Positions 34,115 to 45,978 of a DNA stretch of 64,000 nucleotides are shown here, piece after piece. Each line of letters opens with the position of its first letter. Position 1 is the stretch's first letter. Location of the stretch: the NCBI RefSeq assembly GCF_947581735.1, contig NZ_CANPVT010000022.1:57104-121103 (forward strand), given 5' to 3'. The translations under genes and the position numbers were made by a program. The notes below the pieces were generated by a model. The model was not told where the DNA came from, did no database searches, and was given only the letters and a program-made list of their open reading frames with translations. This stretch comes from Candidatus Palauibacter soopunensis (lineage in GTDB: Bacteria > Gemmatimonadota > Gemmatimonadetes > Palauibacterales > Palauibacteraceae).

Positions 34115-36844
34115 ATGATCGCCAGGGACCTCTCTCTGACCGCCAGGTGGCGGCTGGTATTCGGATCGTGGATCGTCGCCGCGGCGCTCGCGGGCTGCTC
34201 GACGGGGGGCGGCACCGGCGCCGACGTGCCGATGCCCGCCGACGTCATCGGGTTCGCGCCCGGCGAGGACTACAAGCTCACGAACTACGACGGGATCAAG
34301 GCGTACTTCGAGGCGCTCGCGGCCTCCACGGACCGCATGGCGCTGGAGCAGATCGGGGAGAGCACCCGCGGCGAGCCCCTCTACCTCGCCGCGATCTCGT
34401 CGCCGTCGAATCTCCGGCGCCTGGAACGGATCAAGGAGATCACGCGGACGCTGGCCTACGCACGCGACCCCGAGGCGGGGTACGGATCGGTCCTCGCCGA
34501 GGAGGAGGCGCGCGCGCTGGCGCGGGAAGGCGTCGCCATCGTGTGGATCGACGGCGGGCTGCACGCGACCGAGGTCGCGCACGGGCAGCTGATGCCGGAG
34601 ATGGCGCATCACTTCGTGACGGACGAATCCCCGGAGACCCGGCGTGTGCGGGAGAACGCGGTCGTCCTCCTGATGCCGAATATGAACCCGGACGGTCTGA
34701 ATATCGTCGCCGACTGGTATATGTCGAACGTGGGCGGCGAGTTCGAGATGGCGCGCGTGCCGGAGCTCTATCATCACTATATCGGGCACGACAACAATCG
34801 CGACTGGTACATGCTGACGCAGGTCGAGACGCAGGCGGTGACGCGGCAACTGTATCACAACTGGTTTCCGCAGATCGTCTATAATCAGCATCAGTCGAGC
34901 CCCTTCCCCGGGCGGATCTGGATGCCGCCCTTCGAGAACCCCGTGAACCCGCACCTCGATCCGCTGGTCGTGAGTTCCCTGAATCAGATGGGACATTCGA
35001 TGCGGCGCCGTTTCGACGAGGAGGGGAAGCCCGGCGTCAACAGCGGCATCGTGTTCGATCTGTGGTGGAACGGTTCCATGAGGGGCGGGCCCGACTATCA
35101 CAACATGCTCGGGTTCCTGACGGAGACGGCGGGCGCGGGTTACGCGACGCCCCGCTGCTACGACGAGGACGAGATCCCGGACACGTTCGGCGCGCGCGCC
35201 GGGAACCTGCCCGCGAAGACGCCTTCGACGAACTACAACAACCCGTGGCTCGGCGGCTGCTGGCACCTGCGCGACGCCATGGACTACATGATGACGGCGG
35301 CGAAGGCCGTGGCGGACATGGGCGCGAAGCTCAAGGAGGAATACCTCTTCAACCACTACCTCATGGGCCGGCGCCAGATCGAGCGCGGAAACACGGCGGA
35401 GGGCGGCCCGTTCGCCTACGTGCTCGACCCCCTGGCCTCGCACGACCCGGGCGCGGTCGTCGAGTTCATGGGTCTGATGTCGCGGTCCGGGATCGAATTC
35501 CTGCGCGCGTCGGAGCCGTTCTCGGTGGCGGGGCCGGAGGGAGATCTCGCCTTCCCCGCCGGGTCGTACGTGATTCCGCCCCAGGCCTTCCGGCCCTACG
35601 TGGTGGACCTGATGGAGCCCAAGGAGTACCCCGACCGGCGCCAGTATCCCGGTGGGCCGCCGGAGCCGCCGTACGACATGACGGGCTACGAACTCCGCTT
35701 CCAGATGGGACTGCAGGCGGTGAACGTGGACGAACCGTTCGACATGCCGCCGGGCGAGTGGGGCGAGGTTGCGACCGACATCGGCGAGGTGCGCGGCGAG
35801 GGGGCGGCGGGCTTCGCGGTGCACGGCAACGCGAACTCGATCTACCGCGGGCTGTCCGCTGCGGGAGGCGAGCCCGGCGAAGGCGGGGACGCGGACGAAG
35901 CCCCGGAGCGCTTCCGTACCGTGCAGGCGCTCGCGACGCCGAACGGCGACGTGCCCGCTGGGTCGTACTGGCTGCCCGACCTGTCCGCCGATGAGGCCCG
36001 CACGCTCGCCGCCGACCACGGGCTCACGCTCACCGGCGTCTCCTCCCCACCCTCCCCCGGCGCCGTCGCCGAGGCGCGGCCCCCGCGCGTCGCGATCTAC
36101 CGCTCGTGGCAGGCCCCAATGCCCGAGGGCTGGACCCGCTGGGTGCTGGACCAGTACGGCTTCGAGTGGGAGAACGTGTGGGACGCGGACGTGCGGAGCG
36201 GCGACCTGTCCCGCTTCGACGTCATCCTCCTCCCGTCGCAGGCCGCGGGCGGGATCGCGAGCGGGAACCTGCCGGGCACCATGCCGGAGCAGTACACGGG
36301 CGGCCTCGGCGACGAGGGCGCCGCGGCGCTCCGCGCCTTCGTCGAGGGCGGGGGCTGGCTCGTCGCCTCCGACCAGGCGGTGGACTACGCGATCGAGACC
36401 TTCGGCCTCCCCTTCCGCAACCGGGCGCGGGGACTCTCCTCGCAGGAGTTCTTCATCCCGGGATCGGTGATCCGGCTCGATGTCGACCCCTCGCACCCGC
36501 TCGGCTACGGGATGGACGCGGAGGCGATGGCCCTCTTTTCCCGCGGCCAGGTGCTGGAGAGGACGGGTGGCGGGGCGGCGGGCAACGTGGGCCGGATCTC
36601 GACGCCGGTGTGCTACGCCGACTCGGACTTCCTCGTGAGCGGCTGGACGCTGGGCGGCGAGGCAGTGCTCGCTGGCTACCCGGCGGCCGCACAGGTCGAG
36701 GTCGGCGCGGGCCAGGTCGTGCTGTTCGCCTTCCGGCCCCACTTCCGCGGCCAGCCGCGCAACACGTTCAAGCTCCTTTTCAACGCGCTCGCCGCATCCA
36801 CGACGGAGAGACTCCCCGCGAGCCCCGGGCTGAGCTGCCGCTGA
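34115..36844 (+). CDS. M14 family zinc carboxypeptidase, lipoprotein
   Basis: A 909-residue secreted lipoprotein (ALAGC, Cys28) with an N-terminal M14 carboxypeptidase domain. The zinc motif HATE (His150, Glu153) is present, with the later NMNPDGL and DNNRDWYMLTQVETQA segments typical of the long Gemmatimonadota/Bacteroidota M14 proteins. The remaining 450 residues form a beta-rich region and a glutamine-amidotransferase-like segment (about 650-830, PPRVAIYRSWQAPMPEGW onwards), seen in similar proteins. GGGAGG and GGAG lie before the ATG at 34115; a TTG at 34088 is possible but poorly placed. Substrate is presumably peptides in the periplasm or outside. Confidence 0.85.
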   Translation: MIARDLSLTARWRLVFGSWIVAAALAGCSTGGGTGADVPMPADVIGFAPGEDYKLTNYDGIKAYFEALAASTDRMALEQIGESTRGEPLYLAAISSPSNLRRLERIKEITRTLAYARDPEAGYGSVLAEEEARALAREGVAIVWIDGGLHATEVAHGQLMPEMAHHFVTDESPETRRVRENAVVLLMPNMNPDGLNIVADWYMSNVGGEFEMARVPELYHHYIGHDNNRDWYMLTQVETQAVTRQLYHNWFPQIVYNQHQSSPFPGRIWMPPFENPVNPHLDPLVVSSLNQMGHSMRRRFDEEGKPGVNSGIVFDLWWNGSMRGGPDYHNMLGFLTETAGAGYATPRCYDEDEIPDTFGARAGNLPAKTPSTNYNNPWLGGCWHLRDAMDYMMTAAKAVADMGAKLKEEYLFNHYLMGRRQIERGNTAEGGPFAYVLDPLASHDPGAVVEFMGLMSRSGIEFLRASEPFSVAGPEGDLAFPAGSYVIPPQAFRPYVVDLMEPKEYPDRRQYPGGPPEPPYDMTGYELRFQMGLQAVNVDEPFDMPPGEWGEVATDIGEVRGEGAAGFAVHGNANSIYRGLSAAGGEPGEGGDADEAPERFRTVQALATPNGDVPAGSYWLPDLSADEARTLAADHGLTLTGVSSPPSPGAVAEARPPRVAIYRSWQAPMPEGWTRWVLDQYGFEWENVWDADVRSGDLSRFDVILLPSQAAGGIASGNLPGTMPEQYTGGLGDEGAAALRAFVEGGGWLVASDQAVDYAIETFGLPFRNRARGLSSQEFFIPGSVIRLDVDPSHPLGYGMDAEAMALFSRGQVLERTGGGAAGNVGRISTPVCYADSDFLVSGWTLGGEAVLAGYPAAAQVEVGAGQVVLFAFRPHFRGQPRNTFKLLFNALAASTTERLPASPGLSCR

Positions 36845-36966
36845 GCCTCGCGGGTCGCCGTTGCCGACCGGTCGCCGCGCGGGTTAGCGTCAAACGCTCC
36901 GAGCGGTTCGGGGGTTGAAGTCGTGGGGACGGCGACACTACAGCAGGCTCGCGAGGAGGTCTCGAT

Positions 36967-37764
36967 TTGAAGCTGACCGTACTCACCGCCGCCGTGGTGC
37001 TTTTCGCCGGATGCGAGGGACCCGGCGCCGGCAGCGCCGCGGCCCAGGAGCAGCGCGCCACGGAACGTGACGCCGCCGCGAGCGAGCGGTGGCGCAGCTG
37101 GCGGGACTACAACCGCTACCCCGGCCCCATCCCCACGCCCGACGAGTGGGAGCCCCCCGCAGGCCCGATCCGGATCGGCCTCCAGGCCGGCCATTGGCGC
37201 GCCGACGAAGCCCCGCAGGAACTCCGCCGGATCCGCTACAACGGCACGCGGTGGCGGGAAACCGCCGAGTGGGAGGCGAACCTCGTCATCGCCCGGCTGG
37301 CGGCCGCGGACCTCGAAGCGCTGGGCTACGAAGTCGACATCCTCCCCGCCGTCGTGCCCCCCGGCTACCGGGCGCACCTCTTCATCTCGATCCACGCGGA
37401 CGGGAGCGACAGCCCCGCCGCGTCGGGATACCGCATCGCCTCCCCGCGGCGCGACGCCACGGGACGGGCCGAGGACGCGGCGCGCGTGCTCCGGGAAACG
37501 TACGGCGCCGCGACCGGCCTGAGGGAACTTCCGGTCTCTACCCGCCGCATGCGGAACTACTACGCCTTCAACTACCGGCGGTACGAGCACGCGCTCCATC
37601 CGATGACGATCGCCCTGATCATCGAGACGGGGTTCATGACCAGCGCGCGGGACCGCGAGATCATCCTCGGGGCGCCGGAGAGGGCGGCGCGCGGGATCGT
37701 CGAGGGGATCAAGGCGTTTTCGGTCACCGCACCGCCGGCCCCGCCGACCACGGGCCGCGGGTAG
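36967..37764 (+). CDS. N-acetylmuramoyl-L-alanine amidase (Amidase_3), lipoprotein
   Basis: A 265-residue lipoprotein (FAGC, Cys16) of the AmiC/CwlD zinc amidase fold, which removes the stem peptide from peptidoglycan. Zinc and catalytic residues are visible: His76 in LQAGHW, Glu103 in EWEAN, His143 in SIHADG and Glu220 in IIETGF. The start is TTG with AGGAGG 8 bases upstream. About 65 residues between signal and catalytic domain are charged and probably flexible. It likely acts in cell-wall turnover or separation. Confidence 0.85.
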   Translation: MKLTVLTAAVVLFAGCEGPGAGSAAAQEQRATERDAAASERWRSWRDYNRYPGPIPTPDEWEPPAGPIRIGLQAGHWRADEAPQELRRIRYNGTRWRETAEWEANLVIARLAAADLEALGYEVDILPAVVPPGYRAHLFISIHADGSDSPAASGYRIASPRRDATGRAEDAARVLRETYGAATGLRELPVSTRRMRNYYAFNYRRYEHALHPMTIALIIETGFMTSARDREIILGAPERAARGIVEGIKAFSVTAPPAPPTTGRG

Positions 37765-37806
37765 GCCGGCGACAGGACGGTTCGCCGGCGGTCCTGAAGA
37801 TGCGGG

Positions 37807-38451
37807 TCACCCTCCGACCCGAACTCCAACGCCGGCCAGAGCGGACAGGTTGCGCGCCTTCGCCCCATCCGACGCCGGGTCCCAGTAGAGGTTCCGCACG
37901 CCGTAGTGGTAGCGCGCCTCGAGCGTCACAAACCAGGCGTCGACCGTTTCCACCTCGATGACCGCGCCCACGACCAGGCCCACATCCGCAACGCCGCGCA
38001 GCCGGAAGCGCCCCTCGCAACTGTTGCTCTCCTCGAACTGCGCCACGCCGCCGTCCAGGCGACAGGCCACCTCGTGCCCCCAGTACGCGCCTCCCAGAAG
38101 AATCGGCTTCACGCGCGCGGGCGTCGGCGTCAATCGGAACCGAAGCAGGACGGGAAAATCGAGGTAGGACATTCTCGTCCTCGACCCGTCCTGATGGAGG
38201 CCCGAAGTCGAGAACCCACGTTCGAGATAGAGCGCTTCGAGCTGAACCGTCGCGCGCTCCGACAGGGGCAGCGTCACGAAACCGCCGGCCGCCTTCCGCA
38301 GGAGCGCTTCCGATGCGAACTGGTCGATGAAGGCGGCGTCGGCCCAGGTCACGCCTCCCTTGATTCCGAACGCGGTCTGCGCCGCCGCGGATCCATGATT
38401 CAGCAGAGCCGTGACGGCCGCGAACGCCGCAAACCACCGGATCGGTTTCAC
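37807..38451 (-). CDS. Outer-membrane beta-barrel protein (PorT/OmpA-like)
   Basis: A 214-residue protein with a signal peptide ending SAAAQ, then alternating strands with aromatic ends: FGIKGGVTWADA, GGFVTLPLSERATVQLEALYLERGFST, YLDFPVLLRFRL and a C-terminal ARYHYGVRNLYW. That pattern is the OMP_b-brl (PorT) fold of 8 strands. AAGGAG is 6 bases before the ATG. It may be a small pore or anchor. Divergent from the following membrane protein gene. Confidence 0.75.
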   Translation of the reverse strand: MKPIRWFAAFAAVTALLNHGSAAAQTAFGIKGGVTWADAAFIDQFASEALLRKAAGGFVTLPLSERATVQLEALYLERGFSTSGLHQDGSRTRMSYLDFPVLLRFRLTPTPARVKPILLGGAYWGHEVACRLDGGVAQFEESNSCEGRFRLRGVADVGLVVGAVIEVETVDAWFVTLEARYHYGVRNLYWDPASDGAKARNLSALAGVGVRVGG

Positions 38452-38604
38452 ATCCCGCTCCTTGTCTCGCTACCCGCCCTTCCCGGCGCGCCCGTCGGCG
38501 AAGCGCACGACGCACAAGCTGCGTCCGCCGCGGCCGTTCCGCCATCGTCCGTATCCGTGCCGCCATCGTCTGTCCCGCCAGCGTCATCTTTCCATCGTCC
38601 GCCG

Positions 38605-39336
38605 ATGGACCACACATTTCACGCCGTCATGCATAGCAAACGCAGATACGGGGAAGACGAAATACGGCAGGTCTTCGCGCGCGCCGCCGAGGCGGCCGAG
38701 GAGGAGCGCGCCAGCCTGCCGTCTCGCGTGGACGGCGGACTGACACTCGGAGAACTCCAGGCCGTGGGTATCGAGGTCGGCCTCGCCCCCGAGCGCGTCG
38801 CGGCCGCCGCCGCGGAACTCGATGCGCCCCCACGCCGCGTGCCGCGGCGCAAGCTGCTCGGTGTTCCGATCTCCGCCGGCCGGATCGTCGATCTCCCGCG
38901 CGAGTTGACGGATCGCGAGTGGCAATTTCTCGTCGCCGAACTGCGGGCCACGTTCGACGCGAAGGGCGAGGTCAAGGCCGAGGGCGGGATCCGTGAATGG
39001 AGCAACGGGAATCTTCACGCCGTCCTCGAGCAGACGGAGTCCGGCCACCGGCTTCGGTTGGGAACGCGCAAGGGCGACGCACTCGAAACCACCTTCATCG
39101 GGATCATGTTCTCGGTCATGGCGGTGATCGTCTCCTTCATCATGGTCGCGGACGGCAAGGCGGGCGCGGCGCTGATGGTCCCTGCTCTGATGGGTCTCGG
39201 CGGCGGAGGCGTGCTGGTCGCCAATGCCCTCCGGCTGCCCCGGTGGGCGGGCGAACGCGAGCGGCAGATGGACGGCGTCGCCGCCTGGACGCAGAATCTG
39301 CTTTCAGCCCCCGCGACGGACGCGGAGGAGGCGTAG
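38605..39336 (+). CDS. Cytosolic-membrane protein with N-terminal helical domain, unknown function
   Basis: A 243-residue protein. The first 90 residues are a charged helical domain opening RRYGEDEIRQVFARAAEAAEEE; a beta-rich part follows (about 95-150), then two membrane helices (about 163-185 and 192-212) and a short cytoplasmic tail. The N-terminal motif is common in uncharacterised Gemmatimonadota proteins. No ribosome site is obvious for ATG 38605 or for an in-frame ATG at 38629, so the start is uncertain. The TonB-dependent receptor starts one base after its stop and is probably co-transcribed. Confidence 0.65.
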   Translation: MDHTFHAVMHSKRRYGEDEIRQVFARAAEAAEEERASLPSRVDGGLTLGELQAVGIEVGLAPERVAAAAAELDAPPRRVPRRKLLGVPISAGRIVDLPRELTDREWQFLVAELRATFDAKGEVKAEGGIREWSNGNLHAVLEQTESGHRLRLGTRKGDALETTFIGIMFSVMAVIVSFIMVADGKAGAALMVPALMGLGGGGVLVANALRLPRWAGERERQMDGVAAWTQNLLSAPATDAEEA

Positions 39337-39337
39337 G

Positions 39338-42076
<2,739 letters not shown>

Positions 42077-42128
42077 CAGGCCGTGGCGCTGCCGGCGCCT
42101 GCTTCGGACGTTCGGGGGCGAGGGAGAG

Positions 42129-42201
<73 letters not shown>

Positions 42202-42256
42202 GAGTGGCGGGGCGGACCCGACGGGGCCTCCGCCCGGCGCGGCTCAAGCTAACACG

Positions 42257-42811
42257 TCAGCCCGGGGGACGCGGCAGGCCGCGGAGGATCCGAACGCCGG
42301 AACTGTCGGCGGCCAGCGCCGCCGGGAGCCCGGCGGCCGCGTTGCGCAGGAGGCTCCGCACCTGTCCGGTAGCGCGGTCGATCACCATCATCGCCCGCGC
42401 CCCCGCCTCCCGGTCCACCGTGGCCACGCCCTCCGGCCCGCTGAGTTCCAGCCGGTCCAGCGCCTCCGTCCACGCGGCATCGAAGGGGATCGAGTAGGAA
42501 AAGCCCTTGCTCCCATCCGAGATCTCACCCGGCGTGAAGCGGATCGAGAACAGCGTCTCCCCCTCGTCGTCGAGCCCCCGCACCCGGTAGTCGCCGGACG
42601 CCCCGGGACGGCTCACCCTCCCCTCGTACGCGAAGGCGGGTTCGAGCACGAGTTCCCCGTCGACCCGGATCCCACCCCAAAGCATGAGCACCGTCGACTC
42701 CTGAGAGGGTTCCCCCGACGCCTCCGGCGACCGCTCCTGCGCCAAAATCTCTCCCGCGGCGGGCACCACCGCGAGCATCGCGACCACCGCGCACCGCAAC
42801 ATCGACCTCAT
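42257..42811 (-). CDS. Secreted beta-sandwich protein, unknown function
   Basis: A 184-residue protein with a signal peptide (ends EILAQ), then a beta-rich body: GGIRVDGELVLEPAFAYEGRV, GDYRVRGLDDEGETLFSIRF and LDRLELSGPEGVATVDRE. This looks like the C-terminal beta domain that ends large secreted metallopeptidases in related bacteria, here without a catalytic part. It could be a stand-alone adaptor or a remnant of a larger gene. An upstream frame to 42898 is open but adds no signal sequence. Function unknown. Confidence 0.55.
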   Translation of the reverse strand: MRSMLRCAVVAMLAVVPAAGEILAQERSPEASGEPSQESTVLMLWGGIRVDGELVLEPAFAYEGRVSRPGASGDYRVRGLDDEGETLFSIRFTPGEISDGSKGFSYSIPFDAAWTEALDRLELSGPEGVATVDREAGARAMMVIDRATGQVRSLLRNAAAGLPAALAADSSGVRILRGLPRPPG

Positions 42812-42958
42812 GTCAGCCTGCCGCTCCGCTCGCACGCGCGTTGATCCTCCGTTGACGATCCCCCGTACCATGCTGTCCGAACGCTCGTCGTCAGGCAACG
42901 CGTCGCAATATGATACTCCGTCGTCGACTACATACCTCGAAATCGTCGGAGCCGGAAC

Positions 42959-43174
42959 ATGCGCATATCCGAACGGGGAAAGATCACGATCCCCAGAGAG
43001 CTGAGAGACCGTTACGGCTTGAACGACAACGTCGAAGTCGAACTCGTCCCAACCGAAGAGGGCCTTCTCCTACGAAAGAAGACGGCCGCCCGACACCCCG
43101 TCGACCGCGTGTACGGCATCCTGGGGACGGGCGGGAACACGGACGACTACATCGAGGAGATTCGGGGTCGATGA
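42959..43174 (+). CDS. Orphan AbrB/MazE-type DNA-binding protein
   Basis: A 71-residue swapped-hairpin protein: MRISERGKITIPRELRDRYGLNDNVEVELVPTEEGLLLRKK, then a tail DDYIEEIRGR that normally contacts a PIN toxin. No complete toxin gene follows. At 43171 an ATG overlaps its stop (ATGA) and opens MTMADPAF, a start like that of some PIN toxins, but the palindromic repeat copy follows within 8 codons and the frame ends at 43257. It is therefore probably an antitoxin left from a broken module, perhaps retained as a regulator. Confidence 0.75.
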   Translation: MRISERGKITIPRELRDRYGLNDNVEVELVPTEEGLLLRKKTAARHPVDRVYGILGTGGNTDDYIEEIRGR

Positions 43175-43257
43175 CTATGGCGGACCCCGCGTTCCCGCGG
43201 GAACGTCTCGTTCGGCGGCGACGCTACCCGGCGCGGCGGGAGAGCCAGGCGCCGTAG
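43171..43257 (+). pseudogene. Probable remnant of a PIN toxin gene, interrupted by the palindromic repeat
   Basis: An ATG overlapping the antitoxin stop by 4 bases opens MTMADPAF, which fits the N-terminus of PIN toxins that normally continue with a DTN motif. Here the palindromic repeat follows at once and the frame ends after 28 codons, overlapping the 3' end of the opposite-strand methyltransferase. Reading it as a PIN remnant is an inference from context and 8 residues only. Confidence 0.3.
43188..43207. repeat. Palindromic repeat copy 3 (imperfect left arm)
   Basis: CGCGTTCCCGCGGGAACGTC: the same palindrome with its first two bases altered, leaving a perfect 16-bp core CGTTCCCGCGGGAACG (43190-43205). 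It is 13 bases after the antitoxin stop and 16 bases beyond the stop of the convergent methyltransferase gene. Confidence 0.9.
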
Positions 43258-43931
43258 AGGAGGGCGCGGTAGTAGCGCCATGTGTCCTCGAACCCCGCCC
43301 CGGCCAGCAGTTCGAGGATGCGCGCCTCCGAAGCCCAGTGGATGCCCTCGTCGATTTTCGCCCGGAACGCGGCCCGTTCCGCCTCTCCCATCCCCTGGAT
43401 CTCCCAGTATCGGCTCCACGCCGCGAAGAGTTCATCGAAGCGGGGGCCGCTCCGGTCCCCGTGGAGTTCGAACAGGAGGAACGGGGCGCCGGGCGCGAGG
43501 CGGCGGGCGATGTCGCGCAGGAGCGCCTGCTTGGCGCCGTCGTCCGGGAGGAAGTGCATGACGTTGAAGCAGGTCGCGGCCGCGAAGCCGTCCTCGTCGA
43601 GGTCGGAGACGTGTCCGTGGACGAGGCGGACGCCGTCTTCCACGCCGGTCTCCTCCATCCGGTGCCTGGCGATCTCGATCATCTGGCGCGACGGATCGAC
43701 GCCGGTCAGCCGCCACCCGGGCTCCGCCGCCTTGAACGTGACCAGCTCGATGCCGGTTCCGGCCCCGACGACGAGCACCCGCGGACTCGGGCCCACGCGT
43801 CCGCGGAGGAGCGCGAGCGCCTGCCGGAACGAGCTCCGGTAGCCGGGTATCACCGTGCGGGCGATGTACTCGTAGTCGCCGCCGTAGTCTCCGTCGAAGT
43901 CGAACGGTTCCGCGCTCCCGTGTGTACTCAT
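43224..43931 (-). CDS. SAM-dependent methyltransferase (class I, trans-aconitate-like)
   Basis: A 235-residue class I methyltransferase. The SAM motif is RVLVVGAGTGIEL (about 48-60) with the acidic loop GVDPSRQMIEIARHRM, followed by a helical cap and FLLFELHGDRSG. Methyl acceptor unknown. The ATG at 43931 opens on the fold without a signal; no ribosome site is visible and a longer frame upstream looks non-coding. The palindromic repeat copy lies just past its stop. Confidence 0.78.
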   Translation of the reverse strand: MSTHGSAEPFDFDGDYGGDYEYIARTVIPGYRSSFRQALALLRGRVGPSPRVLVVGAGTGIELVTFKAAEPGWRLTGVDPSRQMIEIARHRMEETGVEDGVRLVHGHVSDLDEDGFAAATCFNVMHFLPDDGAKQALLRDIARRLAPGAPFLLFELHGDRSGPRFDELFAAWSRYWEIQGMGEAERAAFRAKIDEGIHWASEARILELLAGAGFEDTWRYYRALLYGAWLSRRAG

Positions 43932-43966
43932 GGGCACAAGAGACCCCCGGCCCGGGATTCGTTCAA

Positions 43967-44004
43967 GTGTGACGCCGCGGCCAGGCGGGTGTGACGCCGC
44001 GGCC
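43967..44004 (+). repeat. 16-bp direct repeat upstream of the glycosidase
   Basis: GTGTGACGCCGCGGCC at 43967-43982 and again at 43989-44004, spaced by 6 bases. It lies in the 189-base gap between the divergent methyltransferase and GH113-like genes. It could be a protein-binding pair or chance in GC-rich sequence; nothing else stands out in the gap. Confidence 0.5.
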
Positions 44005-44120
44005 GCACGGGGCGTGAACCCGACACGGGGTCGCGGCTCGTATGGGATGGGGTAGCGGCCCGCATGGGACGGGTCGCGGACGTGTTGAGATTCAGATTGC
44101 CGAAAGGCACGATGGTATAG

Positions 44121-45299
44121 ATGAATACGAAGAGATTGGCCGCCCGCGCGCAGGTCGCGGTGCTGGCCGCATGGTCCGTTTTTGCCGGTTGCGGCGCGGC
44201 CGGAGGGGGGAACGATCCGGCCATGTCCGGCCGGCTCGCCGCCGCCACGGCGAACATCGCGCCGGAAGAGAAGATGCGCGGCGTCTCCTTCTCCGCCCCG
44301 CGGCGCGAGATGGCGCCCGATGCGCTCGATCGCGCGTCCCTCACAGGGGCGAACTGGGTCGCCGTCATCCCCTACGCCTTCGTGGATCCCGCCCAGCCGC
44401 GCGTCGCGTTCGACCGCGAACGCCAGTTCTGGGGCGAAAGGACGGAAGGCGTCGCCAAGACCATCGAATACGCCAGGGAGAGCGGGCTCTCCGTGCTCCT
44501 CAAGCCGCATCTCTGGGTGCGCGGACAGGGCTGGCCGGGCGAGTTCGAGCCCGACACGGAGGAGGACTGGGAGATGTTCCTCTCGGGGTACCGGGAGTAC
44601 ATCCTCCGGTTCGCGCACGTCGCCGACTCGATGGACGTGGAGATGATGAGCGTGGGGACGGAGGTCGATCTCGTCGCGCTCGCGCGGCCCGATTACTGGA
44701 GGTCGCTCATCGAGGAGGTGCGGGCGATCTACGGCGGCCGCCTCACGTACGCGGCGAACTGGGACAAGTACGCCCGGATCGAGTTCTGGGACGCGCTCGA
44801 CCTGGTGGGGGTGGACGCCTATTTCCCCCTCACCGACGACGCCACGCCGGACATGGAGACGCTGATCGCGGCGTGGGAGCCGTGGAGCGAGGAGTTGCGC
44901 GAGGTCGCCATCGCCACGGGAAAGCCGATCCTGTTCGCCGAGTACGGGTATCGCAGCGTGGACGGAGCGGCGGGCCGCCAGTGGGAGTTGCCCGAAGGAC
45001 GCCGCGCGCGGGGCGTGCCGGCGAACTACGAGGCGCAGTCCGGGGCTTACGAGGCGCTCTTCCGCGTGTGGTGGGACCGTCCCTGGTTCGCGGGCGGCTT
45101 CGCGTGGAAGTGGTACGCGGGATCTCCGTCCGGCGAGTGGATCGCCACCGACTACTCGCCCCAGGGCAAGCCGGCGGAGACGGTCATGGCCACGTGGTAC
45201 GGAGGCGATGCGAGCCCCGGCACGCCGCCGGTGCTCACGCCTCTGGATCTCGCCGAGGATCGCGCTGCGGATCGGACGGCCGGTCAGGCGCCGGACTGA
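44121..45299 (+). CDS. GH113-like glycoside hydrolase lipoprotein
   Basis: A 392-residue lipoprotein (FAGC, Cys24) with a (beta/alpha)8 fold resembling GH113 endo-beta-1,4-mannanases. The general acid Glu181 is in SVGTEVD and the nucleophile Glu274 in ILFAEYGY. Strand-end LLKPHLWVRG and DLVGVDAYFPL also match. It probably trims mannan or a similar beta-glycan outside the cell. Its last 65 bases overlap the rnhB gene on the opposite strand. Confidence 0.78.
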   Translation: MNTKRLAARAQVAVLAAWSVFAGCGAAGGGNDPAMSGRLAAATANIAPEEKMRGVSFSAPRREMAPDALDRASLTGANWVAVIPYAFVDPAQPRVAFDRERQFWGERTEGVAKTIEYARESGLSVLLKPHLWVRGQGWPGEFEPDTEEDWEMFLSGYREYILRFAHVADSMDVEMMSVGTEVDLVALARPDYWRSLIEEVRAIYGGRLTYAANWDKYARIEFWDALDLVGVDAYFPLTDDATPDMETLIAAWEPWSEELREVAIATGKPILFAEYGYRSVDGAAGRQWELPEGRRARGVPANYEAQSGAYEALFRVWWDRPWFAGGFAWKWYAGSPSGEWIATDYSPQGKPAETVMATWYGGDASPGTPPVLTPLDLAEDRAADRTAGQAPD

Positions 45300-45978
45300 A
45301 CTCCAGTTCCGTCTGAAGAACGCCCTGGAAGGTGATCCGGTGGTGCGGGGTCGGGCCGTGCCGCCGGATCGCTTCCATGTGCTCGCGGGTCCGGTATCCC
45401 TTGTTGGACGCCCAGCCGTAGAGCGGGTATCGCGCGTCGAGACGCCGCATCAGGCGGTCGCGCGTGACCTTCGCGAGGATCGAGGCGCAGGCGATGGAAT
45501 GCGAGGCCTGGTCGCCCCCGACGATCGAGCGGTGCTCGCCGAGTTCCGGGACCGGATTGCCGTCCACGAGCACGAGTTCCGCCGGAAGCGCGAGACGATC
45601 GAGCGCGCGGCGCATGGCCACGATGGTCGCGGCGCGGACGTTGAGGCGTTCGATCTCACGGGTGGAGGCGGCGGCGACCCGCCAGGCAAGGCTTTCCGCG
45701 CGGATGCGTAGGGCGAGTTCCTCGCGACGGGGCGGGGAGACCTGCTTGCTGTCCGTGCACCCCTCGAACTGCTGTCCCGGGTGGAGCGCGACGGCACCCA
45801 CCATCACGGGACCCGCCACCGGACCCAACCCGGCTTCGTCGATCCCGACCACGACGCGGAGGCCGGAAGCCCAGCCCTCTTCCTCGTAGTCGAGCGGCGC
45901 CGTGGCCGGCGCCTCCCGAGCCGTCTCTGGAGCCGGCTTCGCCGGTGTCAGTCGTCCTGCTTCTTGTCGAGCCACCAC
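45235..45978 (-). CDS. rnhB: Ribonuclease HII
   Basis: RNase HII cuts the RNA strand of RNA-DNA hybrids and removes misincorporated ribonucleotides. The core [38 protein letters not shown] and NKGYRTREH match the family. The start is difficult: conserved residues ([13 protein letters not shown]) precede the only internal GTG at 45852, so translation must begin earlier. The options are a GTG at 45978 or 45975 inside the 3' end of rplS, or a CTG at 45951 overlapping its stop. I list the GTG at 45978; the N-terminus may be about 10 residues shorter. A C-terminal tail [16 protein letters not shown] is unusual. Confidence 0.88.
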   Translation of the reverse strand: MVARQEAGRLTPAKPAPETAREAPATAPLDYEEEGWASGLRVVVGIDEAGLGPVAGPVMVGAVALHPGQQFEGCTDSKQVSPPRREELALRIRAESLAWRVAAASTREIERLNVRAATIVAMRRALDRLALPAELVLVDGNPVPELGEHRSIVGGDQASHSIACASILAKVTRDRLMRRLDARYPLYGWASNKGYRTREHMEAIRRHGPTPHHRITFQGVLQTELEFSPAPDRPSDPQRDPRRDPEA

